A DNA stretch of 64,000 nt. Source: Hymenobacter armeniacus (GTDB lineage: Bacteria > Bacteroidota > Bacteroidia > Cytophagales > Hymenobacteraceae). Below the pieces are notes generated by a model. It ran no database searches and was not told the DNA's origin. It worked only from the letters and a program-made list of their open reading frames with translations. The position numbers and the translations under genes are program-made. Shown one piece after another: positions 17,411-24,984 of the stretch. The stretch spans positions 248,001 to 312,000 of the forward strand of contig NZ_JACXAC010000003.1 of the NCBI RefSeq assembly GCF_014699055.1. Direction: 5' to 3'. How positions within the stretch are numbered: position 1 is the first letter of the stretch; each line of letters starts with the position of its first letter.

Positions 17411-18049
17411 CTAGTTAAGATACGGCGACTCCAGCTCCTGGCCCATGCTTTTGAGCGGGGCGGTGCTGCGCCGGCCGGTGAGGCGCGTGCTCAGGGCCTG
17501 GGCTTCGCGGGCGCTCAGCACGTCAAGCTCGTGCAGCCAGGCCACCCGGCGCAGCTGCGGCTCGATGAAGCCCAGCGGGTTCACCTGGCCGTATTCGTCG
17601 CGCAGGTAGGTTTTGCTGCGGCGCTCCAGCTCCATTACAAGGGCCAGGAACTGCTTGCGCTGCCACGGCCGGCCGGCCAGCGTGAGCACCAGGTGCGCCG
17701 TTTGCAGCCGAAACGTGAACCACTGCTGCTCAAACCGCAGCCACAGCGACACCGCATTGAAGCCAAACACCAGCCACCACACCGCCAGCGACAGCCCGGC
17801 CTGGCCCGTGGCCAGCCACGCGCGCCACGGCCCGTAGCCCATAAACACCAGCAGCAGGCCCGTGAGCAGCAGTTGGTTGACGGGCACGTGGCGCTGCTCG
17901 GCCGCTTTCACGGGCAGAATTTCTTCGTAGGGAATCTCGGTTTCGAGCGTGGCCACGCCCTGCGGGTTGCGCTTGCACACGTACAGGCTTTCGGCCCGCA
18001 GGGCAATGTGGGTGGTGCCCAGAAAAAGTTGTTTTTGGGTGAAAATCAT
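17411..18049 (-). CDS. Membrane protein, possible bacterial PH-like
   Basis: A 212-residue protein with two hydrophobic helices (about 58-75 and 85-105) between soluble parts. The N-terminal segment MIFTQKQLFLGTTHIALRAE plus a helical pair resembles small bacterial PH-domain membrane proteins, but this is not a firm family call. It is third in a minus-strand row after the HAD and site-2 protease genes, with a 60-nt gap, so probably co-transcribed. Confidence 0.65.
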   Translation of the reverse strand: MIFTQKQLFLGTTHIALRAESLYVCKRNPQGVATLETEIPYEEILPVKAAEQRHVPVNQLLLTGLLLVFMGYGPWRAWLATGQAGLSLAVWWLVFGFNAVSLWLRFEQQWFTFRLQTAHLVLTLAGRPWQRKQFLALVMELERRSKTYLRDEYGQVNPLGFIEPQLRRVAWLHELDVLSAREAQALSTRLTGRRSTAPLKSMGQELESPYLN

Positions 18050-18109
18050 TCCAGAAATGCGGTGGACGGCCGACGAAGCGGCGAAAAATCGGAAACAGAA
18101 AACGCGGGC

Positions 18110-19333
18110 CTACTGAAACGGGCTCGGCGTGAAGCACAGCACAAAAATAGCCACCATCACCCAGCCCAGCACCTTGCGGCCGGGGCTCAGGGGCCGCTCG
18201 TCGGGCGCGGGCGGGTGGTAGATGCCGGTGAAACGGCCCAGCAGCAGCCCAAACACCAGCCAGCCGGGGTTGCCCACCAGGCCCGGAAAGGCCGCCGCGC
18301 ACCCCAGCTGCGCCGCCCAGATGCCCGCCGCCAGCAGCAGCCCCTGGCGCGGCGCCGGCAGCACCCGCCAGAATATCAGCGCCAAGTAGCCCGCATACAC
18401 CGGCCCGCCATAGAGCCAGGTTTGCCAGTCGTCGCGCAGCGTAAACAGCCCCAGCCCCGCGTAGAAAATGAACCCAATGAACAGGTACAGCGCCAGCCGA
18501 TTGAACCGCCCGGGCCCCAACAGGCCGTAGAGGATGTGGCCACCGTCGAGCTGGCCCAGGGGCAGCAGGTTGAGGGCCGTGAAAAACAAGCTGAGCGAGC
18601 CCGCCAGCAGCACGGGGTAGTGCAGTAATTCATTGGCCGGCGGCACCAATGCCGGGTCGGCAAAAAGACGGGCTAACAGCTGAAATAGCAGCGGCTGAGC
18701 TACTTCCAGAGTTTGCTCGTACACAATCGGCCCGCCCACAGCCGGACTAAGGTGCGTAAACCCATAAATGAGCAAGGGCACCGCCACCAGAAAGCCCGCC
18801 AGCGGACCGGCCAGCCCGATATCAAAGAATTCGCGTCGCGAAAAAATCCGCTCCCGAATGCGAATGACGGCCCCAAACGTGCCCAGCCCCATCGGAAACG
18901 GGATGTAATACGGCAGCGAAGCCCGCACCCGGTTGTGTCGCGCCGTGAAGTAGTGCCCGAACTCGTGCACCGTGAGCACGCCCAGAAAAGGCAGCGCAAA
19001 CCACAGCCCCCGCTTCAGCTCCGCCCACAGCGCGGCCCCGCGCAGCCCGAACACCTCCAGCGGCAGCATCGCCAAGGCACCGCGCGTGAGCTGAATGCCG
19101 GCCAGCGTGGTGGTAACAAGCGTGAGAAGAAACAGCCCAATGTGCAGCGCCGCCGTGCGCGCCGGCGACGGCTCGGGCCGCTCGAAGCGCCGAAACAGCG
19201 CCCGCGCCGCCAGCAGCCGGGCCCGGGGCTCGGCGGGGTCGAAGGCGGGGACCGGCGGGGCGGCCACGTCGGCCGGGAAGCCGAATGGCTCGGGCTCAGG
19301 AGTGGGCGGGGGCGTATTCTCGGGGAAAGACAC
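18110..19333 (-). CDS. Site-2 protease family (M50) intramembrane metalloprotease
   Basis: A 407-residue polytopic membrane protein. The zinc motif HEFGH is at residues 123-127 within a hydrophobic helix, and the second metal-ligand motif is NLLPLGQLDGGH near residue 280. The N-terminal 55 residues are Pro-rich and cytosolic. Such proteases cleave membrane-bound regulators or signal remnants; no substrate is evident here. The start overlaps the end of the upstream HAD gene by 38 nt, indicating tight operon coupling. Confidence 0.92.
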   Translation of the reverse strand: MSFPENTPPPTPEPEPFGFPADVAAPPVPAFDPAEPRARLLAARALFRRFERPEPSPARTAALHIGLFLLTLVTTTLAGIQLTRGALAMLPLEVFGLRGAALWAELKRGLWFALPFLGVLTVHEFGHYFTARHNRVRASLPYYIPFPMGLGTFGAVIRIRERIFSRREFFDIGLAGPLAGFLVAVPLLIYGFTHLSPAVGGPIVYEQTLEVAQPLLFQLLARLFADPALVPPANELLHYPVLLAGSLSLFFTALNLLPLGQLDGGHILYGLLGPGRFNRLALYLFIGFIFYAGLGLFTLRDDWQTWLYGGPVYAGYLALIFWRVLPAPRQGLLLAAGIWAAQLGCAAAFPGLVGNPGWLVFGLLLGRFTGIYHPPAPDERPLSPGRKVLGWVMVAIFVLCFTPSPFQ

Positions 19334-19955
19334 GGAGGGCTTCGAGCAGGGCGGTGGTGAGGGTGAGGGGCGGGGCCAGGTGCAGCACCCGCAGCCCCAG
19401 CCGACGGGCCGTGGCCACGTGCTGCGGGCTGTCCTCGATGAACAACACGTCTTCGGGCTGCCAGTTCATTTCGCGCAGCGCGTGCCGGAATATTTCCTCG
19501 CCCGGCTTGCGCAGGCCCACTTCCTGGGAGTAAAACACGCGGTCGAGCACGTCGGCAATGCCGTGGGTGAAGCCGTATTTGGTGGCCAGGCGCTGGTTGA
19601 TTTCGGCAATGTGCAGCGTGTTGGTGTTGCTGAGCAGGGCCGTTTGGTGGCCCTGCCGGCGCAGCTCGCCAATGAGGGCCAGACGCTCGGCGGGCACGTC
19701 GAGCAGCATGGCGTGCCAAGCGGCGTCGAGCTCCGCATCGGTCGCGTCGAGGTCGTAGGCCTCGCGCAGTCCGGCCCGAAACTCGGCGGGGGAGAGGTGG
19801 CCGGTTTCGAACTTATCGAACAGTTCGGCCTGCTGGGCCTGCGAGAAGGCAATGGCGCTGCCGGCCCGGCTCAGGCGGCGCATGGCGGCCGGGGTGGCGT
19901 CGTAGTCGATGTCGATGATGACGCCGCCAAAATCGAAGAGCAAGTGGGGTAACAT
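19296..19955 (-). CDS. HAD family phosphatase, YihX-like
   Basis: A 219-residue HAD hydrolase. Motif I is FDFGGVIIDIDY, the cap region runs from about residue 15 to 85, motif II is LLSNTNTLH, Lys of motif III is in GLRKPGEEIF, and motif IV is FIEDSPQH. The pattern closely resembles YihX-type glucose-1-phosphate phosphatases. The ATG at 19955 starts exactly at the motif; longer in-frame extensions lead towards the tRNA promoter and are unlikely. First gene of an operon with the M50 protease. Confidence 0.88.
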   Translation of the reverse strand: MLPHLLFDFGGVIIDIDYDATPAAMRRLSRAGSAIAFSQAQQAELFDKFETGHLSPAEFRAGLREAYDLDATDAELDAAWHAMLLDVPAERLALIGELRRQGHQTALLSNTNTLHIAEINQRLATKYGFTHGIADVLDRVFYSQEVGLRKPGEEIFRHALREMNWQPEDVLFIEDSPQHVATARRLGLRVLHLAPPLTLTTALLEALRVFPREYAPAHS

Positions 19956-19987
19956 AATCAAGCTTGGTTTTCCGTGGGCGAAGGTCG

Positions 19988-19995
19988 TACTTTTG
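19988..19995 (+). promoter_or_regulatory. -7 promoter box of the tRNA gene
   Basis: TACTTTTG, exact TAnnTTTG, 59 nt before the mature tRNA 5' end. Confidence 0.5.
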
Positions 19996-20054
19996 CACCG
20001 TTGGAGGGCCGGCAACGGCAAGGGTTGAGGTGAAAGATGACTGCCTCCGGCACC

Positions 20055-20128
20055 GGGCCTATAGCTCAATCGGTTAGAGCAACTGACTCATAATCAGTAG
20101 GTCCTTGGTTCGATTCCAAGTGGGCCCA
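20055..20128 (+). tRNA. tRNA with CAT anticodon (Ile2 or elongator Met)
   Basis: Full cloverleaf of 74 nt: acceptor GGGCCTA/TGGGCCC with discriminator A, D-arm GCTC/GAGC, anticodon stem ACTGA/TCAGT with loop CTCATAA, T-arm CTTGG/CCAAG. CCA is not encoded. Anticodon CAT can belong to elongator tRNA-Met or to tRNA-Ile2 whose C34 is changed to lysidine; the body resembles Ile2, but sequence alone does not settle it. Confidence 0.92.
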
Positions 20129-20132
20129 CGAA

Positions 20133-20161
20133 AACCCTCTCTACGCACAGTGGAGAGGGTT
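20133..20161 (+). terminator. Terminator of the tRNA gene
   Basis: AACCCTCTC pairs with GAGAGGGTT over an 11-nt loop and is followed by TTTTTG. Confidence 0.9.
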
Positions 20162-20553
20162 TTTTGTTGATGACCAACGCTCTGAATAATAGTTTATAAA
20201 GTTTGCTGGTGGAATGCATTCTTTGCCGGCGTTCTACTTGCACGACGCTGTTACGTTGCCGGCGTGCCCAGCCCTCCAAAAAAGCCTGGCTTGACAACAT
20301 CTGTAGTCAAGGCGCCCATTGCTAGGCATTGGGACAACTACCCCCAAGCGGTGACCCTTTGCCAAGTGCCAAGCGGCTTCTTTGTCGGGGTGAACGGACG
20401 ACACGGGTAAAAGCAACGTCAACGCCCTTTTTCAAGTCCGGAACCTGCGTAAAACGCACGGCCGAGCGGGCGCCGCCATTGGCCGACGATTTCTTGCCGT
20501 TGGTGCTAAACGCGGCCGCGGCCCGCGGGGCGGGCCCCGACCTTTGCGGCGCA
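20162..20553. other. Gene-poor stretch
   Basis: About 390 nt with no convincing gene. Open frames here are short and have no recognisable products. Base composition is mixed, unlike the flanking coding DNA, and it begins an accessory-looking patch that extends to about 22.1 kb. Confidence 0.5.
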
Positions 20554-20643
20554 ATGAGGAGAACAGTCCTGCACACCACCAACGGGGCGAAAAGCCGCCC
20601 TGCCAATCGGACCGTGACACATTCAGCCACCGTTAGCGAATGA
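20554..20643 (+). CDS. Possible 29-residue leader ORF
   Basis: ATG 11 nt after a CCTTTG stretch (ACCTTTGCGGC), starting MRRTVLHTTNG. Its stop overlaps the ATG of the next ORF as ATGA (20640-20643), which would allow coupling. No homology is recognised; it may be chance. Confidence 0.22.
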   Translation: MRRTVLHTTNGAKSRPANRTVTHSATVSE

Positions 20644-20990
20644 GCACCGTCGCAGAACTTAAAAACGGGTTGCGCCGGGCTCTTTTGGCTGAGCCAATTC
20701 TGGGCTGGGCCGTGCGGCTCGAATACGTCACCGGAGCTTTTGGTGTGGAGGTGTATGCTGAGCGCCCCGGCTTTACCCGCCAAGTCTTTTCCACGCGCTA
20801 CCGGCCGGTGGCGTCGGCCGAGGCCTTTGCTGCCTGGTTGGCAGCGTGCTTGGCCGAGGTGGCTGCCATCGGGAACGACCCGGCACGCGCGGTCGCTGCT
20901 GCCCGCGAGCGCGCTTGGAATTCGCCCCCGCAATCCTCGTCCGTCCAGCTCCGTCCGGCGCGTCGGCGTAGCGTTGTGGCGCTGCATTAA
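20640..20990 (+). CDS. Hypothetical protein
   Basis: A 116-residue ORF beginning MSTVAELKNGLRRALLA, with a compact globular-looking first 80 residues (EVYAERPGFTRQVFSTRYR, AAWLAACLAEVAAIG) and an Arg/Ser-rich tail. No family is recognised. Support is a reasonable composition and the ATGA overlap with the short upstream ORF. It lies in the accessory patch. Confidence 0.45.
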   Translation: MSTVAELKNGLRRALLAEPILGWAVRLEYVTGAFGVEVYAERPGFTRQVFSTRYRPVASAEAFAAWLAACLAEVAAIGNDPARAVAAARERAWNSPPQSSSVQLRPARRRSVVALH

Positions 20991-21394
20991 TAAGCCGCTG
21001 GCCGTTGTCTGGCGACTCGCTTTGGGCCTTAGCACAAACCCAGTTCAGGCAGTCTACACCGTTTCAATAATCCGGCGAGGCTTACCAAATCACGGCTATC
21101 CCACGCGTATTCGGGGTTGAACCGGTTGGGATTGGGGTTGCGCTGATTGTGGTAAAGGTTCGGGCTGTTACTTCCCGCCACCGCCCGCTCGGTGCGGCGG
21201 GAAATCGTGCGCCGGCTCGACGGCGGGCCTCCGGCATGGTGTCGCGCAGGTCCCAGCCCACAATCTTGTGCAAACAGTCGTCGAACCAGATGGCGAGGTA
21301 CGGCTAGCCGCCCTGCTGGGGCAAATACGTTCGGTGGTGTGCGGCTGGCCGAGCAAGCGGTTGGTCGCCGCGTAAGGAGCAGCGGGCGACGTGC
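20991..21394. other. Intergenic accessory stretch holding the IS remnant
   Basis: About 400 nt without an intact gene. Apart from the transposase fragment at 21230-21327, nothing recognisable is present. I see no clear terminal inverted repeats. Confidence 0.5.
21230..21327 (-). pseudogene. Decayed IS3-type transposase (rve/DDE) fragment
   Basis: Read on the minus strand from 21327 the frame gives YLPQQGG, a stop codon, then PYLAIWFDDCLHKIVGWD and LRDTMPE at 21230. This is the hallmark beta-strand region of IS3-family OrfB catalytic domains (YL..W.D..S.KIVGW). The reading frame is lost on both sides and an in-frame stop interrupts it, so only about 30 codons are recognisable. It records a former insertion in the 20-22 kb patch. 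Confidence 0.75.
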
Positions 21395-21402
21395 TACTTT
21401 CG
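21395..21402 (+). promoter_or_regulatory. -7 promoter box of the 68-residue gene
   Basis: TACTTTCG ends 4 nt before the ATG at 21407, implying a leaderless or nearly leaderless mRNA. Confidence 0.55.
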
Positions 21403-21406
21403 CGGC

Positions 21407-21613
21407 ATGGAATTTACCAAAAAGAAATACACGTTCCGCGGCATGGACGGCTACGCGGGCTTCCGCAACGGGAAAGAATACGAGTTGGAGCTGGCCCCCA
21501 CGGCGCCGTCCGAAGAGCAGCCCAACGCCGAAATTGTGGTCATCAACCCGGTGTCCCGGCTTTATAGCTACTACAGCAAAGAGCAGTTTCTCGCCGCCTG
21601 GGAGAAAAAATAG
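21407..21613 (+). CDS. Small conserved-looking protein, unknown function
   Basis: A 68-residue protein beginning MEFTKKKYTFRG and ending FLAAWEKK. It is charged, has Tyr/Phe-rich beta-like segments (YTFRGMDGYAGFRNGKEYEL, RLYSYYSKEQF) and no signal. The TACTTTCG box 4 nt before the ATG supports expression. I do not recognise the family; a KTSC-like or SH3-like small fold is possible but unproven. Confidence 0.65.
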   Translation: MEFTKKKYTFRGMDGYAGFRNGKEYELELAPTAPSEEQPNAEIVVINPVSRLYSYYSKEQFLAAWEKK

Positions 21614-21633
21614 CTCCGCGCTTGCGTTGATTA

Positions 21634-22068
21634 TTGAAGCTCCCAACTCACGAGTCCGCGTTTCTGGGCGTGGACGCTTGGTCAACATTTACTTCCTTGC
21701 CGCCTTTGCTTCGCCGCATCCAACGCTATTCGCCCGGTTTCCTGCTTGCGGTGGTGCTGTCGCCGCTAGCACGGGCTGGGCTGCGGGATTGGGCCGTATT
21801 TCTGTTCGTGCTGGGGCCGCCGCTTCTCATTGGGGGAGCGGTGTATGGGGTTTTCTGGCGCTTACGGCCGCTGCACGTGGTTGCCGTGGGCCCGGTGTTG
21901 TTGGTGTCGGTTTTTGTCTGGATGATGGCGGGCTTGGCTGTGGGTCTTTGCAGGGTGGCATGCCTCCAAGGCGGATGGGGAATGCTACTGGTCGTGGCCA
22001 TCACGGCGAGCTTTGCCCTGCTTGTCGCGTCGCGGAGTACCAATGAGTCCACGTGCCAAGCGGATTAA
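21634..22068 (+). CDS. Hypothetical small membrane protein
   Basis: A 144-residue ORF with about four hydrophobic helices (for example FLLAVVLSPLA, AVFLFVLGPPLLIGGAV, VVAVGPVLLVSVFVWMM, GMLLVVAITASFALLVA). The first possible start is TTG at 21634; an in-frame GTG at residue 13 is an alternative. It lies 20 nt after the preceding small gene and may be its partner. No family recognised. Confidence 0.55.
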   Translation: MKLPTHESAFLGVDAWSTFTSLPPLLRRIQRYSPGFLLAVVLSPLARAGLRDWAVFLFVLGPPLLIGGAVYGVFWRLRPLHVVAVGPVLLVSVFVWMMAGLAVGLCRVACLQGGWGMLLVVAITASFALLVASRSTNESTCQAD

Positions 22069-22147
22069 GGCCTGGGCGTGGCCAAAGGCTTCGTGATGAC
22101 TGACTTGAACGGCTACCGTTCGTTGGCAAAGGAGGGCTTCCGCGCCT

Positions 22148-22384
22148 TCAGCGGGTGCGGCTATTGGGCGGCGAAGGCGTGCCATTGCCCAGCACGCGGC
22201 CTACTTTGGTGGGCGGCACGAACGGCACCGCGCGGCCTGCGCGGGCCGGACGAGTGGTATCGGGAGTGGCGGGTGCGGGCGCCGGCAGCGCGCCGGTGGC
22301 CGGCTGGTTGTTCACGGGCGAGCCATTGCAAGCCACAAGCGCGCCTGCGGCCGCGAGCAGCAGGGCGAAGGATACTAATTTCAT
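22148..22384 (-). CDS. Small lipoprotein
   Basis: A 78-residue protein with signal MKLVSFALLLAAAGALVAC; the lipobox Cys is residue 19. The mature part is Pro/Ala-rich and disordered (PATGALPAPAPATPDTTRPA). Function unknown. Monocistronic. Confidence 0.65.
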   Translation of the reverse strand: MKLVSFALLLAAAGALVACNGSPVNNQPATGALPAPAPATPDTTRPARAGRAVPFVPPTKVGRVLGNGTPSPPNSRTR

Positions 22385-22481
22385 AACGAGGGTTTACCCT
22401 ACAACGGCCGCCTTCCGGCAGGGTTCTGCCTGGCGCGCCCGCGCCGGGCAGTCAGCTCTTGTCCGCCGGCGCAAATGAGAA

Positions 22482-22853
22482 TCAATCCAGCCGCCGCAAA
22501 CCCAGCACGCCAATGATAATCAGGCTGGTATACAGCACGCTCAGCCACGAAAACGGCTGTTTCAGGTAGAGGGTATCGACGAGCTTAATGCCCACCACGG
22601 CCAGGGCCATCCACGCCGAATAGGCGGTGGCGGTGGGAATGTCGCGCATGGCCAGCGACAGAAACCAGACATTGGCCAGCCCAAAGCCCACGTAGGCCAG
22701 CAGCGGCAGCACCGGCAGCAGCAGCGCCGGCTGCCCTAGGCTGTGCACCCAGGCAATTTCTTTGATGCGCTGCATGCTCAGCGCCTTGAGGCTATACGTC
22801 CAGCAAACCTCCATGAAAGAGGCCAGAAACAGCGAAAACCAGGGATTAATCAA
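22482..22853 (-). CDS. SMR/DMT-type small multidrug transporter
   Basis: A 123-residue inner-membrane protein with four predicted helices. The conserved Glu in the first helix (NPWFSLFLASFMEVCWTYSLK) is the proton/substrate site of the small multidrug resistance family, and the fourth helix ends LGLRRLD. The start is TTG, overlapping the stop of the upstream gene as TTGA (22850-22853). The alternative Met inside helix 1 would remove the first helix, so TTG is favoured. Exports cationic compounds or guanidinium-type metabolites in relatives; substrate unknown here. Confidence 0.85.
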   Translation of the reverse strand: MINPWFSLFLASFMEVCWTYSLKALSMQRIKEIAWVHSLGQPALLLPVLPLLAYVGFGLANVWFLSLAMRDIPTATAYSAWMALAVVGIKLVDTLYLKQPFSWLSVLYTSLIIIGVLGLRRLD

Positions 22854-23845
22854 CGGGACGAAGCGGCGGCAGTGGGAGGAAGGGGAGAAGCGGCCGGAGC
22901 CGGCGGCTGGCCAAAATTACCGCCCGGGCGCTGCGCCCGAATGGTTTCGGTGTAGGGCTCGGGCACGGGCCAGCCGTGCAGGGGTTTCAGGGCCGGCAGG
23001 CGCTCGGTGAGCTTGGTCAGCAAGCGCACCCGGATGCCGTGGTAAGCGCGAAACAGCCGCGAGCGCCGCGCCAATTCCTCCTCATCGAACCGGGCCACCG
23101 AGAAGACGTGCTGGCTGAAGTAATCCTTCGGAAAAGCGTAGGGCAGGCCCCATTTCAGCGGCTTGTGGTCGGGGCGGTAGGCGGTGCCGAACATCCAGTC
23201 CCAGAAGGCGAATTTGGTCGAGAAGTTGGCGTAGAATACTTCCTCGTGGTCGGCGTGGTGCCAGAGGTGCATTTCGGGGCCGTTGATGAAGTACTGCAGC
23301 CAGCCCGAGCGCACGTCCACGTTGCAGTGAATCCAGATGCCCCACACGGCATCGATGCAGGCCTTGATGGGCACCACCATGGGGTCGGCGCCGAGCAGGA
23401 CGATGGGCGCAAACTCAATGGTTTGGTTGATGATGATTTCCAGGGCGTGCGAGCGGGAGCCGGCCAGCCAGTCCACCTGCTTGCCCGAGTGGTGCGCCTC
23501 GTGGGTGCGCCAAAACAGCGGGCTGCTGTGCTGAAACCGGTGAAACCAGTAGATGTAGAAATCGTGCGTCACCACAAAAAACAGCACCTGCACCCAAATG
23601 GGCCAGCCCGTCACGAAATGCAGCTTCGAGAACCCGAAATGCTGGTCGAGCGGCTGAATGATGTAATCGAAAATGACGATTTTCAGCGCATAGCTCTGCA
23701 CGAAGGTGTAGAGCACGAGGTCGGTCCAGAAACCCTCGCGGAAAAACGGCAGCCCCTTGCGGTAGGGGATGATGCGCTCCAGCGTAATCACGATGGCCAC
23801 CCAAATCAGCAGGATAGCCGTGGTGATGAGTTCGACGTGATGCAT
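22850..23845 (-). CDS. Sterol desaturase/fatty acid hydroxylase superfamily protein
   Basis: A 331-residue integral membrane di-iron enzyme. Histidine clusters are complete: HDFYIYWFHR (94-103), HEAHH (115-119) and HLWHHADHE near residue 205. These bind the di-iron centre for hydroxylation or desaturation of a lipid. The C-terminal 50 residues are Pro/Ala-rich. It is coupled to the SMR transporter gene by an overlapping stop and start. Lipid substrate not predictable. Confidence 0.9.
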   Translation of the reverse strand: MHHVELITTAILLIWVAIVITLERIIPYRKGLPFFREGFWTDLVLYTFVQSYALKIVIFDYIIQPLDQHFGFSKLHFVTGWPIWVQVLFFVVTHDFYIYWFHRFQHSSPLFWRTHEAHHSGKQVDWLAGSRSHALEIIINQTIEFAPIVLLGADPMVVPIKACIDAVWGIWIHCNVDVRSGWLQYFINGPEMHLWHHADHEEVFYANFSTKFAFWDWMFGTAYRPDHKPLKWGLPYAFPKDYFSQHVFSVARFDEEELARRSRLFRAYHGIRVRLLTKLTERLPALKPLHGWPVPEPYTETIRAQRPGGNFGQPPAPAASPLPPTAAASSR

Positions 23846-23871
23846 GGTTGGTGTGGAATTAGGAAAATCTT

Positions 23872-23968
23872 GTCATCCTGAGCGCAGCGAAGGACCTTCT
23901 CACGTCCGCGCCGTTTGGATACGACAACACTCAGACGTGAGAAGGTCCTTCGCTGCGCTCTGGATGAC
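23872..23968. repeat. Intergenic inverted repeat, GAGCGCAGCGAAG family, copy 1
   Basis: Arms at 23872-23906 and 23934-23968 are close reverse complements (GTCATCCTGAGCGCAGCGAA against TTCGCTGCGCTCTGGATGAC). Related elements are at 28238-28337 and 41131-41223, and a single arm-like remnant near 43572. Confidence 0.9.
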
Positions 23969-23992
23969 AGACGCAAAAAACAACCAAATCGG

Positions 23993-24883
23993 CTATTCGT
24001 TGTTCGGCGTCAGCTCGCGGCGCAGGCGGGCGCGGGGCTCCAGCTCGGAGTCGTACACGCGCTTCACACCATCGCCGAGGCCCTCTTCTACATCGCGGAT
24101 GTCGCGCACGAGCTTGGCCATGCCGCCGGGTTCCACCGAAGCGGCGTGGTCGGAGCCCCACATGGCGCGGTCCAGCGTGAAGTGGCGCTCCACGAAGCTG
24201 GCGCCCAGCGTTACGGCGGCCACGGTGGTGGCCAGGCCGGTTTCGTGGCCCGAGTAGCCGATGGGCGTGCCAGGGAACATGCCTTGCAGCACGGGCACCA
24301 TGCGCAGGTTCAGCTCGGCCGGCGGGCAGGGGTAGGAAGAGGTGGAGTGCGCAATCATTAGCTTATCCAGCCCCACCCATTTCACGGCCTGATTGATTTC
24401 ATCGAGCGTGCTCATGCCGGTGCTCAGCATGAGCGGGCGGCCGGTGGCACGCACGCGGTCGAGCAAGGGCTTGTCGGTGAGGGAGGCCGAAGCCATTTTG
24501 TAGAGCACGGGCTGGAATTGCTCCATAAAATCCACCGACGGCTCGTCCCAGCACGAGGCAAACCAGTCGATGCCCAGCGCGCGGCAGTAGTCATCAATGG
24601 CCGTGTATTCGGCTTGGCCGAACTCGGTTTTGCGCTTGTAGTCGATGTAGCTCATGCGGCCCCAGGGGGTGTCGCGCTGCTTTTCCCACTGGTCTTTGGG
24701 CACGCACAGCTCGGGCGTGCGCTTCTGGAACTTCACGGCGTCGCAGCCAGCCTTGGCGGCCTCGGAGATGAGCTGCTTGGCCAGGTCGAGCGAGCCGTTG
24801 TGGTTGATGCCGATTTCGGCAATGATGTAGGCCGGGTGTCCCGCGCCAATGAATCGGTTTTTGCGAATTTCAACAGCTTGCAT
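23993..24883 (-). CDS. NeuB/SpsE-family ulosonic acid synthase lacking the SAF domain
   Basis: A 296-residue TIM-barrel enzyme that, in this family, condenses phosphoenolpyruvate with an aldose to make a nonulosonic-type sugar acid. Motifs: IIAEIGINHNG (20-30), AVKFQKR (49-55), KMASAS, LSTGMSTLDEI, AHSTSSYPCP, GYSGHETG and VERHFTLDR. Canonical NeuB has a further C-terminal SAF (antifreeze-like) domain of about 60 residues, absent here: the protein ends shortly after the usual LRR hinge. The ATG at 24883 is chosen; longer frames run into the inverted repeat. Last gene of the minus-strand glycan cluster. Confidence 0.88.
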   Translation of the reverse strand: MQAVEIRKNRFIGAGHPAYIIAEIGINHNGSLDLAKQLISEAAKAGCDAVKFQKRTPELCVPKDQWEKQRDTPWGRMSYIDYKRKTEFGQAEYTAIDDYCRALGIDWFASCWDEPSVDFMEQFQPVLYKMASASLTDKPLLDRVRATGRPLMLSTGMSTLDEINQAVKWVGLDKLMIAHSTSSYPCPPAELNLRMVPVLQGMFPGTPIGYSGHETGLATTVAAVTLGASFVERHFTLDRAMWGSDHAASVEPGGMAKLVRDIRDVEEGLGDGVKRVYDSELEPRARLRRELTPNNE

Positions 24884-24897
24884 AAGATGTTTGGTTT

Positions 24898-24982
24898 TAG
24901 TTGTTAGTTGCTCGTTGTCAGTTATTAGGTCGTTGAGTTGAATGTCTGAGACTAACAACTGACAACGAGCAACTGACAACTA
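24898..24982. repeat. Intergenic inverted repeat, TTGTTAGTTGCTCGTTGTC type
   Basis: Arms at 24898-24923 and 24957-24982 are reverse complements with one mismatch. AT-richer than the surroundings. It fills the gap between the SDR and NeuB-family genes. Confidence 0.9.
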
Positions 24983-24984
24983 GA

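Noticed and set aside
20094..20300. Minus-strand ORF ending GPLGIEPRTY over the tRNA
   Set aside because: Translation of tRNA complement, a well-known false ORF.
20322..21035. 237-residue minus-strand open frame in the accessory patch
   Set aside because: Mixed low-complexity content, no motif, and the opposite strand holds a better-supported ORF at 20640-20990.
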